Shown here piece by piece: positions 44,944-53,930 of a stretch of 64,000 bases of DNA. The translations under genes were made by a program, and so were the position numbers. The notes beneath the pieces were generated by a model. That model was given only the letters and a program-made list of their open reading frames with translations, was not told the origin of the DNA and ran no database searches. Source of the DNA: Pedobacter lusitanus (GTDB lineage: Bacteria; Bacteroidota; Bacteroidia; Sphingobacteriales; Sphingobacteriaceae); the NCBI RefSeq assembly GCF_040026395.1, contig NZ_CP157278.1:5332001-5396000 (forward strand), written 5' to 3'. Each line of letters starts with the position of its first letter. Within the stretch, counting starts at the first letter, position 1.

Positions 44944-46083
44944 TTACTGTGATATAATTACTTTTTTTCCTTCTATTTTAAAATTGATGTCACTTGACTG
45001 CAATACCTTAAGTACTTCTGACAGTTTAATATTTCTGGAAATTTCACCACTGAATGAACCTTCAGGGATATTTCCTTTGAAAACCACTTCGATATCATAC
45101 CATCTTTCCAACTGAAGCATAACCTCTCTGATTGTAGCCTGATCAAAGATGAACAGCTTGTTTTTCCAGGCCATTACCTGATCAATATCAGCTTTGCAGA
45201 CCGTGATCTTCTGGTTTACATTTGCCTGTTCGCCAGGGATAATTAAACTGCTGTTATGTTGATTACTGACCTTAACAGATCCTTCCAGCAGTGTGGCCGT
45301 CATTCTGTTCTCATCAGGATAGGATGCGACATTAAAATGTGTACCGAGAACTTCAATATTGCCTCTGTCCGTATGTACGATAAAAGGTTTGTTTTTATTT
45401 TTGGCTACTTCGAAATAGGCTTCCCCTTTGAGTTCTACAATTCTGTTTTTTCCGGAAAATTGCACAGGGAAACTAATAGAGGAGGAGGCATTCAGACTAA
45501 CCCTGGTTCCATCGGCCAGCAGCAATTCGTATTGACCACCTTTTGGGGTGGTCAGGGTATTGATTCCTGACAGGGTTTTGTCGTTTCCGGTACTTTGTTT
45601 GTACTGAAGCAGTCCGTTATTCATCTTGATCACATCGACACCTGTCTGTGCAGAAAGATGACCAGTGCTGGCCTCATTTAGAATTATAGTAGCTCCGTTT
45701 GATAAGGTGAGTCTGGCTGCATTACCTCCCGGTCCTACATCGTTTTGGTAGAGTTTGTTGGTTCCGGTATAGGTTTCAGCTATAGGAGAGCTTTGATTTA
45801 AGATGACCAGTGATAAAATACCGGCAAGAACTGCGGCAGCGGCAGCATAGGGCCAGTACTTTTTGACGAAAGAAGGTTTTTGAGCAGATTTTTCCTGTCT
45901 GATCTGAAGCAGGATTTCCTGAAACATCTTTTTATTCAATACCTGCTCCTCATGACCAAGGTCAAGCGGTAACTGACTATTCGAGTTATAATATGCTGCA
46001 AACTGTATCTTTTCTTCTGCGGTAATTGTGCCATTCAGCCATTTTTCGGCTAACTGCTGCTGAAGTATTTCTTTGTCTTTCAA
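44944..46083 (-). CDS. FecR-family anti-sigma factor
   Basis: A 379-aa protein with a cytoplasmic N-terminal domain (~1-75), one membrane helix (~77-97, YAAAAAVLAGILSLVIL) and a periplasmic FecR domain (LLADGTRVSLNASSSISFPVQF; GTHFNVASYPDE). The C-terminus is the small STN-like domain typical of the Bacteroidota proteins (DUF4974, with VMLQLERWYDIEVVFKG). It would hold the sigma factor at 46183 inactive until the STN domain of the SusC protein signals. It is downstream of the sigma gene by 99 bp and upstream of susC. Confidence 0.93.
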   Translation of the reverse strand: MKDKEILQQQLAEKWLNGTITAEEKIQFAAYYNSNSQLPLDLGHEEQVLNKKMFQEILLQIRQEKSAQKPSFVKKYWPYAAAAAVLAGILSLVILNQSSPIAETYTGTNKLYQNDVGPGGNAARLTLSNGATIILNEASTGHLSAQTGVDVIKMNNGLLQYKQSTGNDKTLSGINTLTTPKGGQYELLLADGTRVSLNASSSISFPVQFSGKNRIVELKGEAYFEVAKNKNKPFIVHTDRGNIEVLGTHFNVASYPDENRMTATLLEGSVKVSNQHNSSLIIPGEQANVNQKITVCKADIDQVMAWKNKLFIFDQATIREVMLQLERWYDIEVVFKGNIPEGSFSGEISRNIKLSEVLKVLQSSDINFKIEGKKVIISQ

Positions 46084-46182
46084 TTGATCTGAATTTACGG
46101 TCTCTATAAATAAGTCCGTTGAAAAACAGCTACCCCCTAGTGTAGGGTGAAATTTATTTTATGGGTTTTGATAAAGCCGGAT

Positions 46183-46746
46183 TCAGAATAGTATAAAATA
46201 ATAATTGATATTGGTTCTCAGATATTTAAGCGCTTTATTAATATGGGACTCAATAGTCTTTTCAGAAATATTCATCTTTTCTGCTATCTGTTTATAGCTG
46301 TTTTCTTCTTCGCGGCTAAGCTTATAAACTTTCTGGCATTTATCTGGCAGCTGATCCACCAGTTTGCTTAATTGTTCTTTGAGATCGTCAAATTCAAGCC
46401 ATTCCTGGGTAGAATTGTCATTATTACTATGGATATACAGGGCTTCTTTTGAGTATTGATGCTGATGATTTCGTTTGGCCAGTGTTTTAATTACTTTATA
46501 TTTAACAGCAACAGCAAAATAGTTATTCAGCGCTGATGTCAGCTGGATGGTTTTGCGTCTCTTCCAGATATCTATAAAGATATCCTGTACAATTTCTTCT
46601 GCTTCCTCAGCTATTTTGAGTTGATTATAAGCTACTCTATAGAGTTTTGACCAGTACCTGTTATACAGTTCTGTATAGGCAGACTGATCATCTTCTTTTA
46701 GTAAGATAATCAATTCTTCGTCGGTATGTAAAGAGACCGGTGCCAT
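46183..46746 (-). CDS. ECF-type RNA polymerase sigma factor (FecI-like)
   Basis: A 187-aa protein with sigma region 2 (YTELYNRYWSKLYRVAYNQL ... AEEIVQDIFIDIWKRR, shortened) and region 4 (LPDKCQKVYKLSREEENSYKQIAEKMNISEKTIESHI, shortened). It pairs with the adjacent FecR and should direct transcription of the SusCD-sulfatase genes downstream. A perfect 12-bp palindrome, gcaaacgtttgc (46812-46823), lies about 65-77 bp upstream, in the promoter region; the second sigma gene at 59825 has the same core. This suggests a shared second layer of control. Confidence 0.93.
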   Translation of the reverse strand: MAPVSLHTDEELIILLKEDDQSAYTELYNRYWSKLYRVAYNQLKIAEEAEEIVQDIFIDIWKRRKTIQLTSALNNYFAVAVKYKVIKTLAKRNHQHQYSKEALYIHSNNDNSTQEWLEFDDLKEQLSKLVDQLPDKCQKVYKLSREEENSYKQIAEKMNISEKTIESHINKALKYLRTNINYYFILF

Positions 46747-46811
46747 TCAGTTGCGAGGTAATTATTTTTCAATCTAATGATTTGCTCAAATAAAACGACC
46801 GGTAATCTTGT

Positions 46812-46823
46812 GCAAACGTTTGC
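46812..46823. promoter_or_regulatory. Palindromic operator gcaaacgtttgc upstream of the first ECF sigma gene
   Basis: A perfect 12-bp palindrome centred about 72 bp upstream of the sigma start (minus strand). The pattern is like LacI/GalR-family or cre-type operators (TGnAAACGnTTnCA). The core caaacgtttg recurs before the second sigma gene at 59765-59774. The binding protein is unknown. Confidence 0.6.
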
Positions 46824-46916
46824 GCGGGCCATTAAAGGACTGAACTGATCACCTGCTGACCTGATTCCCCCTGCAGAATGTCGCATTGTCCCCTCACTGA
46901 TCTGTAGCGAACAGTT

Positions 46917-46924
46917 TAATTTTG
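46917..46924 (+). promoter_or_regulatory. -7-like element for the VOC gene
   Basis: TAATTTTG matches the Bacteroidota TAnnTTTG box, 55 bp before the ATG at 46979. No TTG is at the usual ~19-bp upstream spacing, so the promoter is only tentative. Confidence 0.35.
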
Positions 46925-46978
46925 TTATCACTATTCAACAGTTAAACTATTATCAATTAATCATTAAGGAGAAATATC

Positions 46979-47476
46979 ATGTCAACAATGCAGAAAATCG
47001 CTTCAAATTTATGGTTTAATGGCCAGGCAGAAGAAGCGGTAAATTATTATACTTCTATTTTTAAACAGTCAGGGATTGGCAAAAAGTCCTATTACGGAAA
47101 AGCAGGTTTTGAATATCATCATAAACCCGAAGGGACGGTAATGACTATAGAATTTGAAATTGAAGGTCAAAAGTTTCTTGCACTTAATGCGGGGCCCGAA
47201 TTTAAGTTTAATGAAGCGGTGTCATTCATCGTCAATTGTAATACACAGGAAGAAGTTGATTATTATTGGGACAAACTTTCAGCAGGCGGAGACCCGAATG
47301 CACAAATGTGTGGCTGGCTGAAAGATAAATATGGGTTGTCATGGCAAATTGTTCCGACCGTTGTAGGTGATTTTGCAGCAGATCCTGATGCTGAAAAAGT
47401 GGAAAGGGTTATGAATGCCATTTTTACAATGAAGAAGATGGATATTAAAACTCTGGAACAAGCATATAAAGGATAA
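46979..47476 (+). CDS. VOC-family protein (PhnB/3-dmu-9_3-mt-like)
   Basis: A 165-aa soluble protein of the glyoxalase/VOC fold, PhnB-like group. Motifs are IASNLWFNGQAEEAVNYYTSIF at the N-terminus (shortened), EFEIEGQKFLALNAGPEF in the middle and CGWLKDKYGLSWQIVP, the usual 'G-W-L-x-D-r-f-G-l-s-W-Q-i-v-P' end of the domain. The physiological substrate of these proteins is generally unknown. A good Shine-Dalgarno, aaggag, lies 7 nt before the ATG, which is stronger than most in this window and supports the start. It stands alone between two minus-strand units and ends in a shared hairpin with the convergent lipoprotein gene. Confidence 0.88.
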   Translation: MSTMQKIASNLWFNGQAEEAVNYYTSIFKQSGIGKKSYYGKAGFEYHHKPEGTVMTIEFEIEGQKFLALNAGPEFKFNEAVSFIVNCNTQEEVDYYWDKLSAGGDPNAQMCGWLKDKYGLSWQIVPTVVGDFAADPDAEKVERVMNAIFTMKKMDIKTLEQAYKG

Positions 47477-47485
47477 ATTTAGAAG

Positions 47486-47519
47486 GGTGGCCTTATTTTT
47501 CTACAAGGCCACCTTTTTT
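47486..47519. terminator. Bidirectional terminator between the VOC gene and the lipoprotein gene
   Basis: The arms ggtggcctt (47486-47494) and aaggccacc (47505-47513) form a 9-bp perfect stem with a 10-nt loop, followed by six T on the plus strand. The hairpin overlaps the end of the convergent minus-strand lipoprotein CDS, whose stop (tta at 47493-47495) falls in it. Confidence 0.8.
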
Positions 47520-48086
47520 ATAAATATAGCTGACGGCAATGCTATCACCTTCCGGAAATTTAAAGCCCGGTACTTCTGCACCTTTGATCACATTATTTTG
47601 AATACTCATAAACTGAACCTGTCTTTCTGCCAGATCACCTCCGCGTGAAAAAGAAGACTTGTATTCAAGTTTATCTCCTTTATTGATAAAGATCGCATAA
47701 TGTGCATCCCAGTTATTTCCACCACCACGTCCTTCAATAGAAAATGGCATAATAGCATCTGGTAACTGATCACCATTCAGATCACCAATTAATATGGGGC
47801 GTTCTGAATCAAAGAGAGATCCGTCTGAATCGTCTCTGGCAATTCCCAGTTCTTTTCTGAATTGCGCTGTTTTGACCGTATTTTTAAATGCAGCAAGTAT
47901 AGCGGTAGTATCAATGACGGAAGACCTGACCGCTCTTACCTCCGGGGTATCTTTGGCGATTACAGTTTTGTCCTGAATTATGGTGTCTGTTTTTTTTGCC
48001 GGATCGCTTTGATTTCCGGCTTTGTTTTTACAACTCAGCAACAAGAAAGTTAACAGGATAGGGAAGTAGTTTTTAAGTAATTGCAC
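47493..48086 (-). CDS. Putative lipoprotein with a calcium-loop/FG-GAP-like motif
   Basis: A 197-aa protein with a signal peptide and lipobox (LLLSC, Cys19), then a Lys/Asp/Thr-rich linker and a C-terminal domain. The domain contains ILIGDLNGDQLPDAIMPF (residues ~96-113), which resembles the D-x-N-x-D-x-x-x-D loop of FG-GAP/VCBS repeats that bind calcium. I do not recognise the family more closely. It is 94 bp downstream of the GH29 gene and may be read through from it or be separate. Its last codons lie inside the shared terminator hairpin. Confidence 0.6.
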   Translation of the reverse strand: MQLLKNYFPILLTFLLLSCKNKAGNQSDPAKKTDTIIQDKTVIAKDTPEVRAVRSSVIDTTAILAAFKNTVKTAQFRKELGIARDDSDGSLFDSERPILIGDLNGDQLPDAIMPFSIEGRGGGNNWDAHYAIFINKGDKLEYKSSFSRGGDLAERQVQFMSIQNNVIKGAEVPGFKFPEGDSIAVSYIYKKGGLVEK

Positions 48087-48180
48087 AGGAAGTATATTTT
48101 GATTGTTTCAAAGTCTTTTTATAACAGATATTCTTCAATACGGTCTGTCTGCTGATAAATTTATAAAAACATCCGGACTT

Positions 48181-49170
48181 TTATTTCTTTCTGATCATTG
48201 CTCCGACCTTTGTAAGGGTTGCTATATCTGTTTTGCGGAGTTTCCCATCTCTGCCCGGACCAACATCAAGTGCAAAGAAATTACCATATTTAATGGCTCC
48301 TATATAATCATTGTATATTTTCTCCGGAGTAAGACAGACATTATCATTTTCAGGGTTGGTATAAAACCATCTTTCTCCTCCCAGAATCGGATAAGTAAAT
48401 TCTGCTTTTTTGTAACTGTTATGCATTACCTGGTTGTATGGGCCACCGCCTTCAGGACTGCTTAGCGGACCTGGTTTTCCCATTTCTCCCAGTCTGATAT
48501 CGCCAGCTGCTGTGCCATTATTAAATCCTACCAGGCAATCTGGTTGAAACTGTTTTACCCAGGCTACCGTAGCAGCATGATCCAGCCCTCCGTCTGATTG
48601 TGCATGATCCATCCAGAAATAAGCAATCGGGCCGTATTGCGTACACAATTCTTTTAATTGAGCTTTTTTTAATTCACTGTTTTTTCCCATATACCAGTAT
48701 TTTTCCGGTTTTACGAAATCTTCCGGTTTTAAATCTTTTGGAATGCAGGTCCAGTCTGCCTCAGAAAAATACAGTGCCAGTTTTAAGCCATATTTCTGAC
48801 AGGACTTTTTTAGTGCCAGCAACACATCTTTTTGCAATGGACTGTTAGTTACCTTCCAGGCAGTAGTTTTTGTATCCCACAAACAAAATCCATCATGATG
48901 TTTGGTTAAAAAGAGGATATAGTCCATACCGGCATCTTTGGCAACCCGGCACCATTGATCAGTGTCCATGCCAGATGGGTTGAAGAAAGAAGTCTTTTCT
49001 ATGCCTCGGGTCCATTCTTTATCTGAGAAAGTACTCAGTGACCAGCAAATGAACATTCCAAAATGAAGATCCGGAATTTTAGGTTTTTGATGCTGAGCAT
49101 AGCCTGCAAGAGGTTTAAAGCAGGTTAATAATAGAAAGAGGAGTAATTTGTGTTTTAGAGTTAATTTCAT
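48181..49170 (-). CDS. GH29 alpha-L-fucosidase (short, catalytic domain only)
   Basis: The start is set at ATG 49170 (329 aa), which begins directly with a signal peptide (KLTLKHKLLLFLLL..., cleaved after GYAQ). The longer frame to 49218 would overlap the preceding gene's stop region and bury the signal. GH29 motifs are FGMFICWSLSTF, FLTKHHDGFCLWDTKTT and the nucleophile region IAYFWMDHAQSD, where Asp of FWMD is the likely nucleophile. The protein is close to a bare (beta/alpha)8 domain; the usual C-terminal beta-sandwich is missing. It follows the 660-aa GH29 gene in the same operon. Confidence 0.88.
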   Translation of the reverse strand: MKLTLKHKLLLFLLLTCFKPLAGYAQHQKPKIPDLHFGMFICWSLSTFSDKEWTRGIEKTSFFNPSGMDTDQWCRVAKDAGMDYILFLTKHHDGFCLWDTKTTAWKVTNSPLQKDVLLALKKSCQKYGLKLALYFSEADWTCIPKDLKPEDFVKPEKYWYMGKNSELKKAQLKELCTQYGPIAYFWMDHAQSDGGLDHAATVAWVKQFQPDCLVGFNNGTAAGDIRLGEMGKPGPLSSPEGGGPYNQVMHNSYKKAEFTYPILGGERWFYTNPENDNVCLTPEKIYNDYIGAIKYGNFFALDVGPGRDGKLRKTDIATLTKVGAMIRKK

Positions 49171-49195
49171 TTGTCGTGTATTATTAAGTGATATT

Positions 49196-51127
49196 TTAAT
49201 AAATGCCCAGTTCAGCAATGCGGATAAAATTACTCTCGTCCGTTATATGCAGCGGTATAAACCGGATAAAGCGTGCAGTAGTCTGATGAGGAAGACTGAT
49301 CCGCTGTTGAATTGGATTTGCTTTAATGTTGCCAAATTCGCCGGTAATTTCATCTTTCCAGTTTGTCCCATCTGTGCTTAATGAAATTTGATACCTGTCT
49401 GTTATTCCTTTACTGAAAGCCTCATTTGGCGGGGTAAATATCAAGCCTGAAATTTCACGCTGTTCGTTTAGGTCAACTACAATGGCATTAGCTGAAGTAT
49501 TCGTGCGGTTAAATGGCCCCTGCCAGATTGTAGCATTATTATCTATCAACACTGCAGGATTATCTGCGCCCGGAGCAGAGAGAATATGCCAGTCCTTTTT
49601 GTGCTTATCCGGCTTGTTTTTTGTTGTTTTTGCCTGATGAAACAAAGAAGATTCAGGTTCAGCAAAAATGGCGAATTCGCTTAAAACAGGACAAACAGGG
49701 CTGCTTAAAATACGTACCCTGATCCGGTCTGTCGTTATAAAATAGGGGAGTCTGATCAGTCTTTGTGCCCCGATAGAAGTTGCTTTTGAGATTTCCTGCC
49801 AGGCGTTGTTTTTCCAGATATCTACTGCAAAGGCTTCAACCCTCTGTCCCAGAGTAATTTCTTCTCTTAATCTGATTATATTGAATCGTTGATTCCTGTT
49901 TAACTGAATCGTGAATTGGGGCGTTGTGATCTGGTCATCTGTAGCCCAGTAAGTCTTTTTATTATTATCCAGCAGATTTTCGGGACCATATTGAGCCTGG
50001 GCTCCGCCTCTGGTATTGGATGCGCTGATCATTGCTTTTTCCAGTAAATTGCCCGAGAATGTTTCTTTCAGTAATTTTCCAAATCCTTTTAAAGCAATTA
50101 CATCATTTTCATGGAGTATCCCCCTTTTGTCCGGAGCTACACCCAGATCCAGCGCAGCGCCTCTTCCTACGCTTTTAAAATAAATATCAAAAAGCTCATA
50201 TGGTGATTTAACCAGCGTATCCTGGGACGCATGATAATACCATCCCGGCCGCAGCGGAACATCACATTCTGCGGGCATCCAGAATTGACCATCTCTGTTA
50301 CCCACTGGTGCCTCCTGATAACGGCTCTCACCCGGAGCAGGTTTGTTTACATCTTTTTCTCCCTTAGGTGTAAAGGTAGCCCAGCTGGTTTCACCCGCAA
50401 ATCCACTTTCATTACCTACCCAGCGCACATCTAATCCTATATCGCTAAAAATAACGGCGCGGGGCTGTAGTTTTCTGACTATTTTCCAGTTTTTATCCCA
50501 GTTGTAATAAGTTTTACGGTCAATAGTTCTGGATTCTTTTGCACCTCCGTAATAACCATCGCCGCCATTTGCTCCGTCATACCAGGAGATAAATAAGGGG
50601 CCATAATTGGTATGCAGTTCTTCCAGCTGCTTCTTGTAAATTGGTAAATAGGAAGGTTTACCATATACTGCACTGTTTCTGTCCCATGGGGAATTGTATA
50701 TCCCAAAGCTTAATCCGTTTTGACGCGCAGCAATCTCAAAAGATCTGACCATATCGCCTTTGCCCTTCATCCAGGAGCTGGCGGCTATGGAATAGCTGGT
50801 GGACCGGGTTGGCCACAGACAAAAGCCATCATGGTGTTTGGCAACCAATAATAACCCTTTGAATCCGGCTTCTTTAAGTGTGGATGCGATCTGTCCGGCA
50901 TCAAAAGCGGTGGGGTTAAACAGCGCCGGATCTACATCACCATAGCCCCATTCTTTGTCTGTATAGGTATTTAGCCCATAACAAACCATAGCATAGAGTT
51001 CAGTTTCATGCCAGCTAAGCTGGGCTTTGCTGGGTAGCGGACCATAAGGGACCGGGGGAGTGGTCTGACTATAAGTATTGAGGAAAAACAGGAGTGGTAA
51101 CAGCAGCGTAGTTAGTCTTTTTATCAT
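49196..51127 (-). CDS. GH29 alpha-L-fucosidase with C-terminal F5/8 type C-like modules
   Basis: The start is set at ATG 51127 (643 aa), where a clear signal peptide begins (IKRLTTLLLPLLFFLNTYSQ); the longer start at 51178 overlaps the transporter gene and puts 17 hydrophilic residues before the signal. The catalytic domain has LLLVAKHHDGFCLWPTRST and LFISWYDGANGG, with Asp of SWYD the likely nucleophile. From about residue 370 come two discoidin-like (F5/8C) beta-sandwiches (SASNTRGG...YGPENLLDNNKKTYWAT shortened; ATARFIRF-type end). These bind carbohydrate in many glycosidases. It sits 1 bp after the FucP-like transporter gene stop. Confidence 0.88.
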   Translation of the reverse strand: MIKRLTTLLLPLLFFLNTYSQTTPPVPYGPLPSKAQLSWHETELYAMVCYGLNTYTDKEWGYGDVDPALFNPTAFDAGQIASTLKEAGFKGLLLVAKHHDGFCLWPTRSTSYSIAASSWMKGKGDMVRSFEIAARQNGLSFGIYNSPWDRNSAVYGKPSYLPIYKKQLEELHTNYGPLFISWYDGANGGDGYYGGAKESRTIDRKTYYNWDKNWKIVRKLQPRAVIFSDIGLDVRWVGNESGFAGETSWATFTPKGEKDVNKPAPGESRYQEAPVGNRDGQFWMPAECDVPLRPGWYYHASQDTLVKSPYELFDIYFKSVGRGAALDLGVAPDKRGILHENDVIALKGFGKLLKETFSGNLLEKAMISASNTRGGAQAQYGPENLLDNNKKTYWATDDQITTPQFTIQLNRNQRFNIIRLREEITLGQRVEAFAVDIWKNNAWQEISKATSIGAQRLIRLPYFITTDRIRVRILSSPVCPVLSEFAIFAEPESSLFHQAKTTKNKPDKHKKDWHILSAPGADNPAVLIDNNATIWQGPFNRTNTSANAIVVDLNEQREISGLIFTPPNEAFSKGITDRYQISLSTDGTNWKDEITGEFGNIKANPIQQRISLPHQTTARFIRFIPLHITDESNFIRIAELGIY

Positions 51128-51128
51128 A

Positions 51129-52412
51129 TTATAAATTGGTCTGTGTGTTAAGATCTTTGTGAATTTGTCTCCATCCAAAATAAACCACTGGTATAAAACA
51201 GATTAAGGGGACTATATAAGCAAGCTGTATGCTCCCGGTCAGATCTGAAAGATAACCAAGCAGTGGCGGAAAGATTGCTCCTCCGATAATTGACATGACC
51301 AGATAAGATGAAGCAGTAGGAGTATACTCACCAAGATTGCGGATCGCTAAAGAGAAAATAGTAGGATACATGATTGACATGAAAAACTCCAGAGCGATAA
51401 ATGCAGGGATTGATGCTTTTCCTCCTATACATATAATAAACGACATCAGAAAAATGTTGATAGTGCCATAGATGAAAAGTAATCTGGCAGGCCTGATATA
51501 TTTCATTAGTATTGACCCGAAATAACGGCCCAGCATAAATCCCAGCAATAACAATCCGAGGTAATTGGTAGCATCATAAGCTGTTATTCCTGCAACAGAA
51601 GTAGCATACAGGATAAAGAAGCTGGAGATACAAACCTGGGCACCTACATAGAAAAATTGTGTGACGATTCCCCATTTCAACTGAGTTCTGTCTGACAGGT
51701 TTCTAACCTGATGATCAGTTTTTTGTCTGACAGGTTTGTTGTTACTGAACCTGGTGAACATAAAAAGAAGTGCTACCAGTACCAGTACCATACCAATTAA
51801 TATATAAGGCAATTTTACCCGGTGAAAAAGCAGGGAATAATAATTGTCCATAGCGGCCGGAGATAGCAGATCAAGTTCCTGCTGGCTTTTTATATTTTTA
51901 GCAATAATGAATTTACTCAGAAACATCGAGGCGATGAAAGCACCTAAACCATTAAAAGCCTGAGCAAAATTAAGTCTTCTGACAGCTGTCGAAGGATCGC
52001 CTAATATGGTCATAAAAGGGTTAGCTGAGGTTTCCAGAAAAGTCATCCCCGAAGCCATTACAAAGAGTGCAAATAAAAAGAAAGCAAAAGAGCGGGATTC
52101 TGCTGCGGGATAAAATAAAAAGGAGCCGGTTGCAGCCAGCAATAAACCAGTAATGATTGCTTTCTGATAACCAAATCTTTTCATAACCAGACCTGCAGGT
52201 ATGGCTACAGCAAAGTAGGCAATCCAATAAGCAGAGTCAATGAAAGATGATTCAAGTACAGTTAACCGGCATGCTTTTTTAAGATGCGGGATCAATACCG
52301 GTAACAGATTTGCTGTAATTGCCCAGAGAAAAAATAAGCTGATGACCAGGATATTTCCATAAGAATTTTTATTTTGTTTCAAGGGAGATGCGTTTACCGG
52401 GTTCAATTCCAT
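51129..52412 (-). CDS. FucP-like MFS sugar:proton symporter
   Basis: A 427-aa, 12-helix transporter of the fucose/glucose permease group. Family motifs are VISLFFLWAITANLLPVLIP (TM1, residues 23-42), FGYQKAIITGLLL and GMTFLETSANPF (TM4, Glu127). In E. coli FucP, as I remember it, the matching TM1 segment has the essential Asp46; here that position is Pro38, while the Glu135 equivalent is kept. The coupling or substrate may thus differ. It lies between the UxaA-type gene (9-bp gap) and GH29 genes, so L-fucose or a related sugar or sugar acid is the likely cargo. Confidence 0.82.
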   Translation of the reverse strand: MELNPVNASPLKQNKNSYGNILVISLFFLWAITANLLPVLIPHLKKACRLTVLESSFIDSAYWIAYFAVAIPAGLVMKRFGYQKAIITGLLLAATGSFLFYPAAESRSFAFFLFALFVMASGMTFLETSANPFMTILGDPSTAVRRLNFAQAFNGLGAFIASMFLSKFIIAKNIKSQQELDLLSPAAMDNYYSLLFHRVKLPYILIGMVLVLVALLFMFTRFSNNKPVRQKTDHQVRNLSDRTQLKWGIVTQFFYVGAQVCISSFFILYATSVAGITAYDATNYLGLLLLGFMLGRYFGSILMKYIRPARLLFIYGTINIFLMSFIICIGGKASIPAFIALEFFMSIMYPTIFSLAIRNLGEYTPTASSYLVMSIIGGAIFPPLLGYLSDLTGSIQLAYIVPLICFIPVVYFGWRQIHKDLNTQTNL

Positions 52413-52421
52413 GATTAAAAA

Positions 52422-53657
52422 TTATACCGGCAAACAGCCAGGGCCAATTGGTGTAAAGGTTTTATAGGTCAGTATAAACTCCTGGTGCCCCAGTTCTTCT
52501 GAACAGGTGCTTTTTCCAGCTGCTACCGCCAGTATCCTGTCATAGATTTCCTCTCCAACCTGGTCAATTGTAGCTTTTCCATATAAAATATCACCGGCAT
52601 TAATATCCATGTCATCCTGCATACGTTCATAGGTAACCGGATTAGCACATATTTTAATTACTGGTGATATAGCTGAGCCGACTACAGAGCCTCTTCCGGT
52701 AGTGAAAAGTATCATATGACAACCACTGGCTATCATTTCAATAATTTCGACGGTATCATTAATATTGGGGAATCCAAACTTAGGATCTCCGTCTGGTACG
52801 ACATCCATCAGATATAGTCCTGGCTGAGCAGGACGATCACCGGGTTTAATCAAACCACTGATTGGTGAATCTCCGCTTTTACAATAGGCACCCATGGATT
52901 TTTCTTCAATGGTGGTTAAGCCACCGTCAGCATTTCCCGGTGCAAAGCTCCCATGTCCCATCAAAGTATAATATCTGGCTGCTTTTTCTACAGATTTTTT
53001 AAGTTCGGCAGCAAGCTGAGGTGTAATGGCACGACTGCTCATAATTTCCTCCAGACCAATCATTTCTCCTGTTTCCTCAAATATGGCGATCGCATTTGCT
53101 GAAACCAGCTGATTAAAAGCACGGCCAACAGCCGGATTAGCTGTTATTCCACTTGTTGCATCACTACCGCCACAAACTGTTCCCACTATCAGCTCATGAA
53201 CAGACATCAGTGCACGAGGTACTGTTTCTATCTCTGATAAAGCAGTTTTGACCCATGCTGTGCCTTCTTCAATAGTTTTTCTTGAACCACCTGCTTCCTG
53301 GATTACTACGGTATGAACCGGTCTTCCTGAAGCCGAAATATTTTCTTCAAGCTTTTTCCGGTTGAAGCTTTCACAGCCCAGTGAAACCAGCAGTACTCCT
53401 CCGGTATTTGGATGTGTACATAATGCATTCATCATCCGGTCAGCATAGGCATTAGGATAGCAACCCGTGAAGCCGATTAGCTGCACTGGCTCATCTTTAA
53501 ACTGATCAGCAATTTGTCTGGCTACGTGATGAGCACATTCTACCAGGTATACTACCAATAGATAATTGCGTATACCTTTACGGCCATCTTCTCTTAAATA
53601 TCCCTGCCAGTTTATAGTTTCTTTCTCAGGTATTATTTTCTTTAAATCCATCTTCAA
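52422..53657 (-). CDS. UxaA-family sugar-acid dehydratase, large subunit
   Basis: A 411-aa soluble enzyme of the altronate/galactarate dehydratase C-terminal family. The N-terminus has GYLREDGRKGIRNYLLV, typical of the family, and the body has the conserved Cys and Gly segments GFTGCYPNAYAD and GTVCGGSDATSG plus FTTGRGSVVGSAISPVIKI. It normally removes water from a sugar acid using an iron centre. E. coli UxaA is one polypeptide with an N-terminal SAF domain; here that domain is a separate gene just upstream, overlapping by 32 bp. In this fucosidase cluster the substrate may be an L-fucose-derived acid (inference). Confidence 0.85.
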   Translation of the reverse strand: MKMDLKKIIPEKETINWQGYLREDGRKGIRNYLLVVYLVECAHHVARQIADQFKDEPVQLIGFTGCYPNAYADRMMNALCTHPNTGGVLLVSLGCESFNRKKLEENISASGRPVHTVVIQEAGGSRKTIEEGTAWVKTALSEIETVPRALMSVHELIVGTVCGGSDATSGITANPAVGRAFNQLVSANAIAIFEETGEMIGLEEIMSSRAITPQLAAELKKSVEKAARYYTLMGHGSFAPGNADGGLTTIEEKSMGAYCKSGDSPISGLIKPGDRPAQPGLYLMDVVPDGDPKFGFPNINDTVEIIEMIASGCHMILFTTGRGSVVGSAISPVIKICANPVTYERMQDDMDINAGDILYGKATIDQVGEEIYDRILAVAAGKSTCSEELGHQEFILTYKTFTPIGPGCLPV

Positions 53658-53928
53658 TAGTATATGTTGGGATGTAGTCGCTTTTCATATTGTGCAAATG
53701 AATAGGAGTGCCGGCATTAATTTTTGTAGTAGCCGAACCTATAGCTACTCCATATTTGATAATCTTTTGCCCGGTTCCAATTAGCTGTATGGCAATTTTA
53801 TGTCCCACCGGAACTGATTGAGTAGCACTGATCAGTCTGTTATTCACGACAAAAAGATCACCAGGTTCGATTTGCTCTACTACGATCTGAACATTATCAT
53901 CTGGATGTAATTGAATGAGTTTATTCAT
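53626..53928 (-). CDS. UxaA-family SAF-domain small subunit
   Basis: A 100-aa protein with the SAF (UxaA N-terminal) fold: LHPDDNVQIVVEQIEPGDLF at the start and VPVGHKIAIQLIGTGQKIIKYG, matching the family 'HK-x-A-x-x-x-I-x-x-G-x-x-V-x-K-Y-G' motif. This domain is the N-terminal piece of single-chain UxaA. It overlaps the start of the large subunit by 32 bp and begins 2 bp after the RraA-like gene's stop, so translation is probably coupled. The two chains likely form one heteromeric dehydratase. Confidence 0.87.
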   Translation of the reverse strand: MNKLIQLHPDDNVQIVVEQIEPGDLFVVNNRLISATQSVPVGHKIAIQLIGTGQKIIKYGVAIGSATTKINAGTPIHLHNMKSDYIPTYTIEDGFKENNT

Positions 53929-53930
53929 GA

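Noticed and set aside
49171..49218. Longer start for the short GH29 gene
   Set aside because: It overlaps the end of the preceding gene and adds residues before an intact signal peptide.
51128..51178. Longer start for the 660-aa GH29 frame
   Set aside because: It overlaps the transporter's C-terminal codons and adds a non-signal stretch before the signal peptide at 51127.
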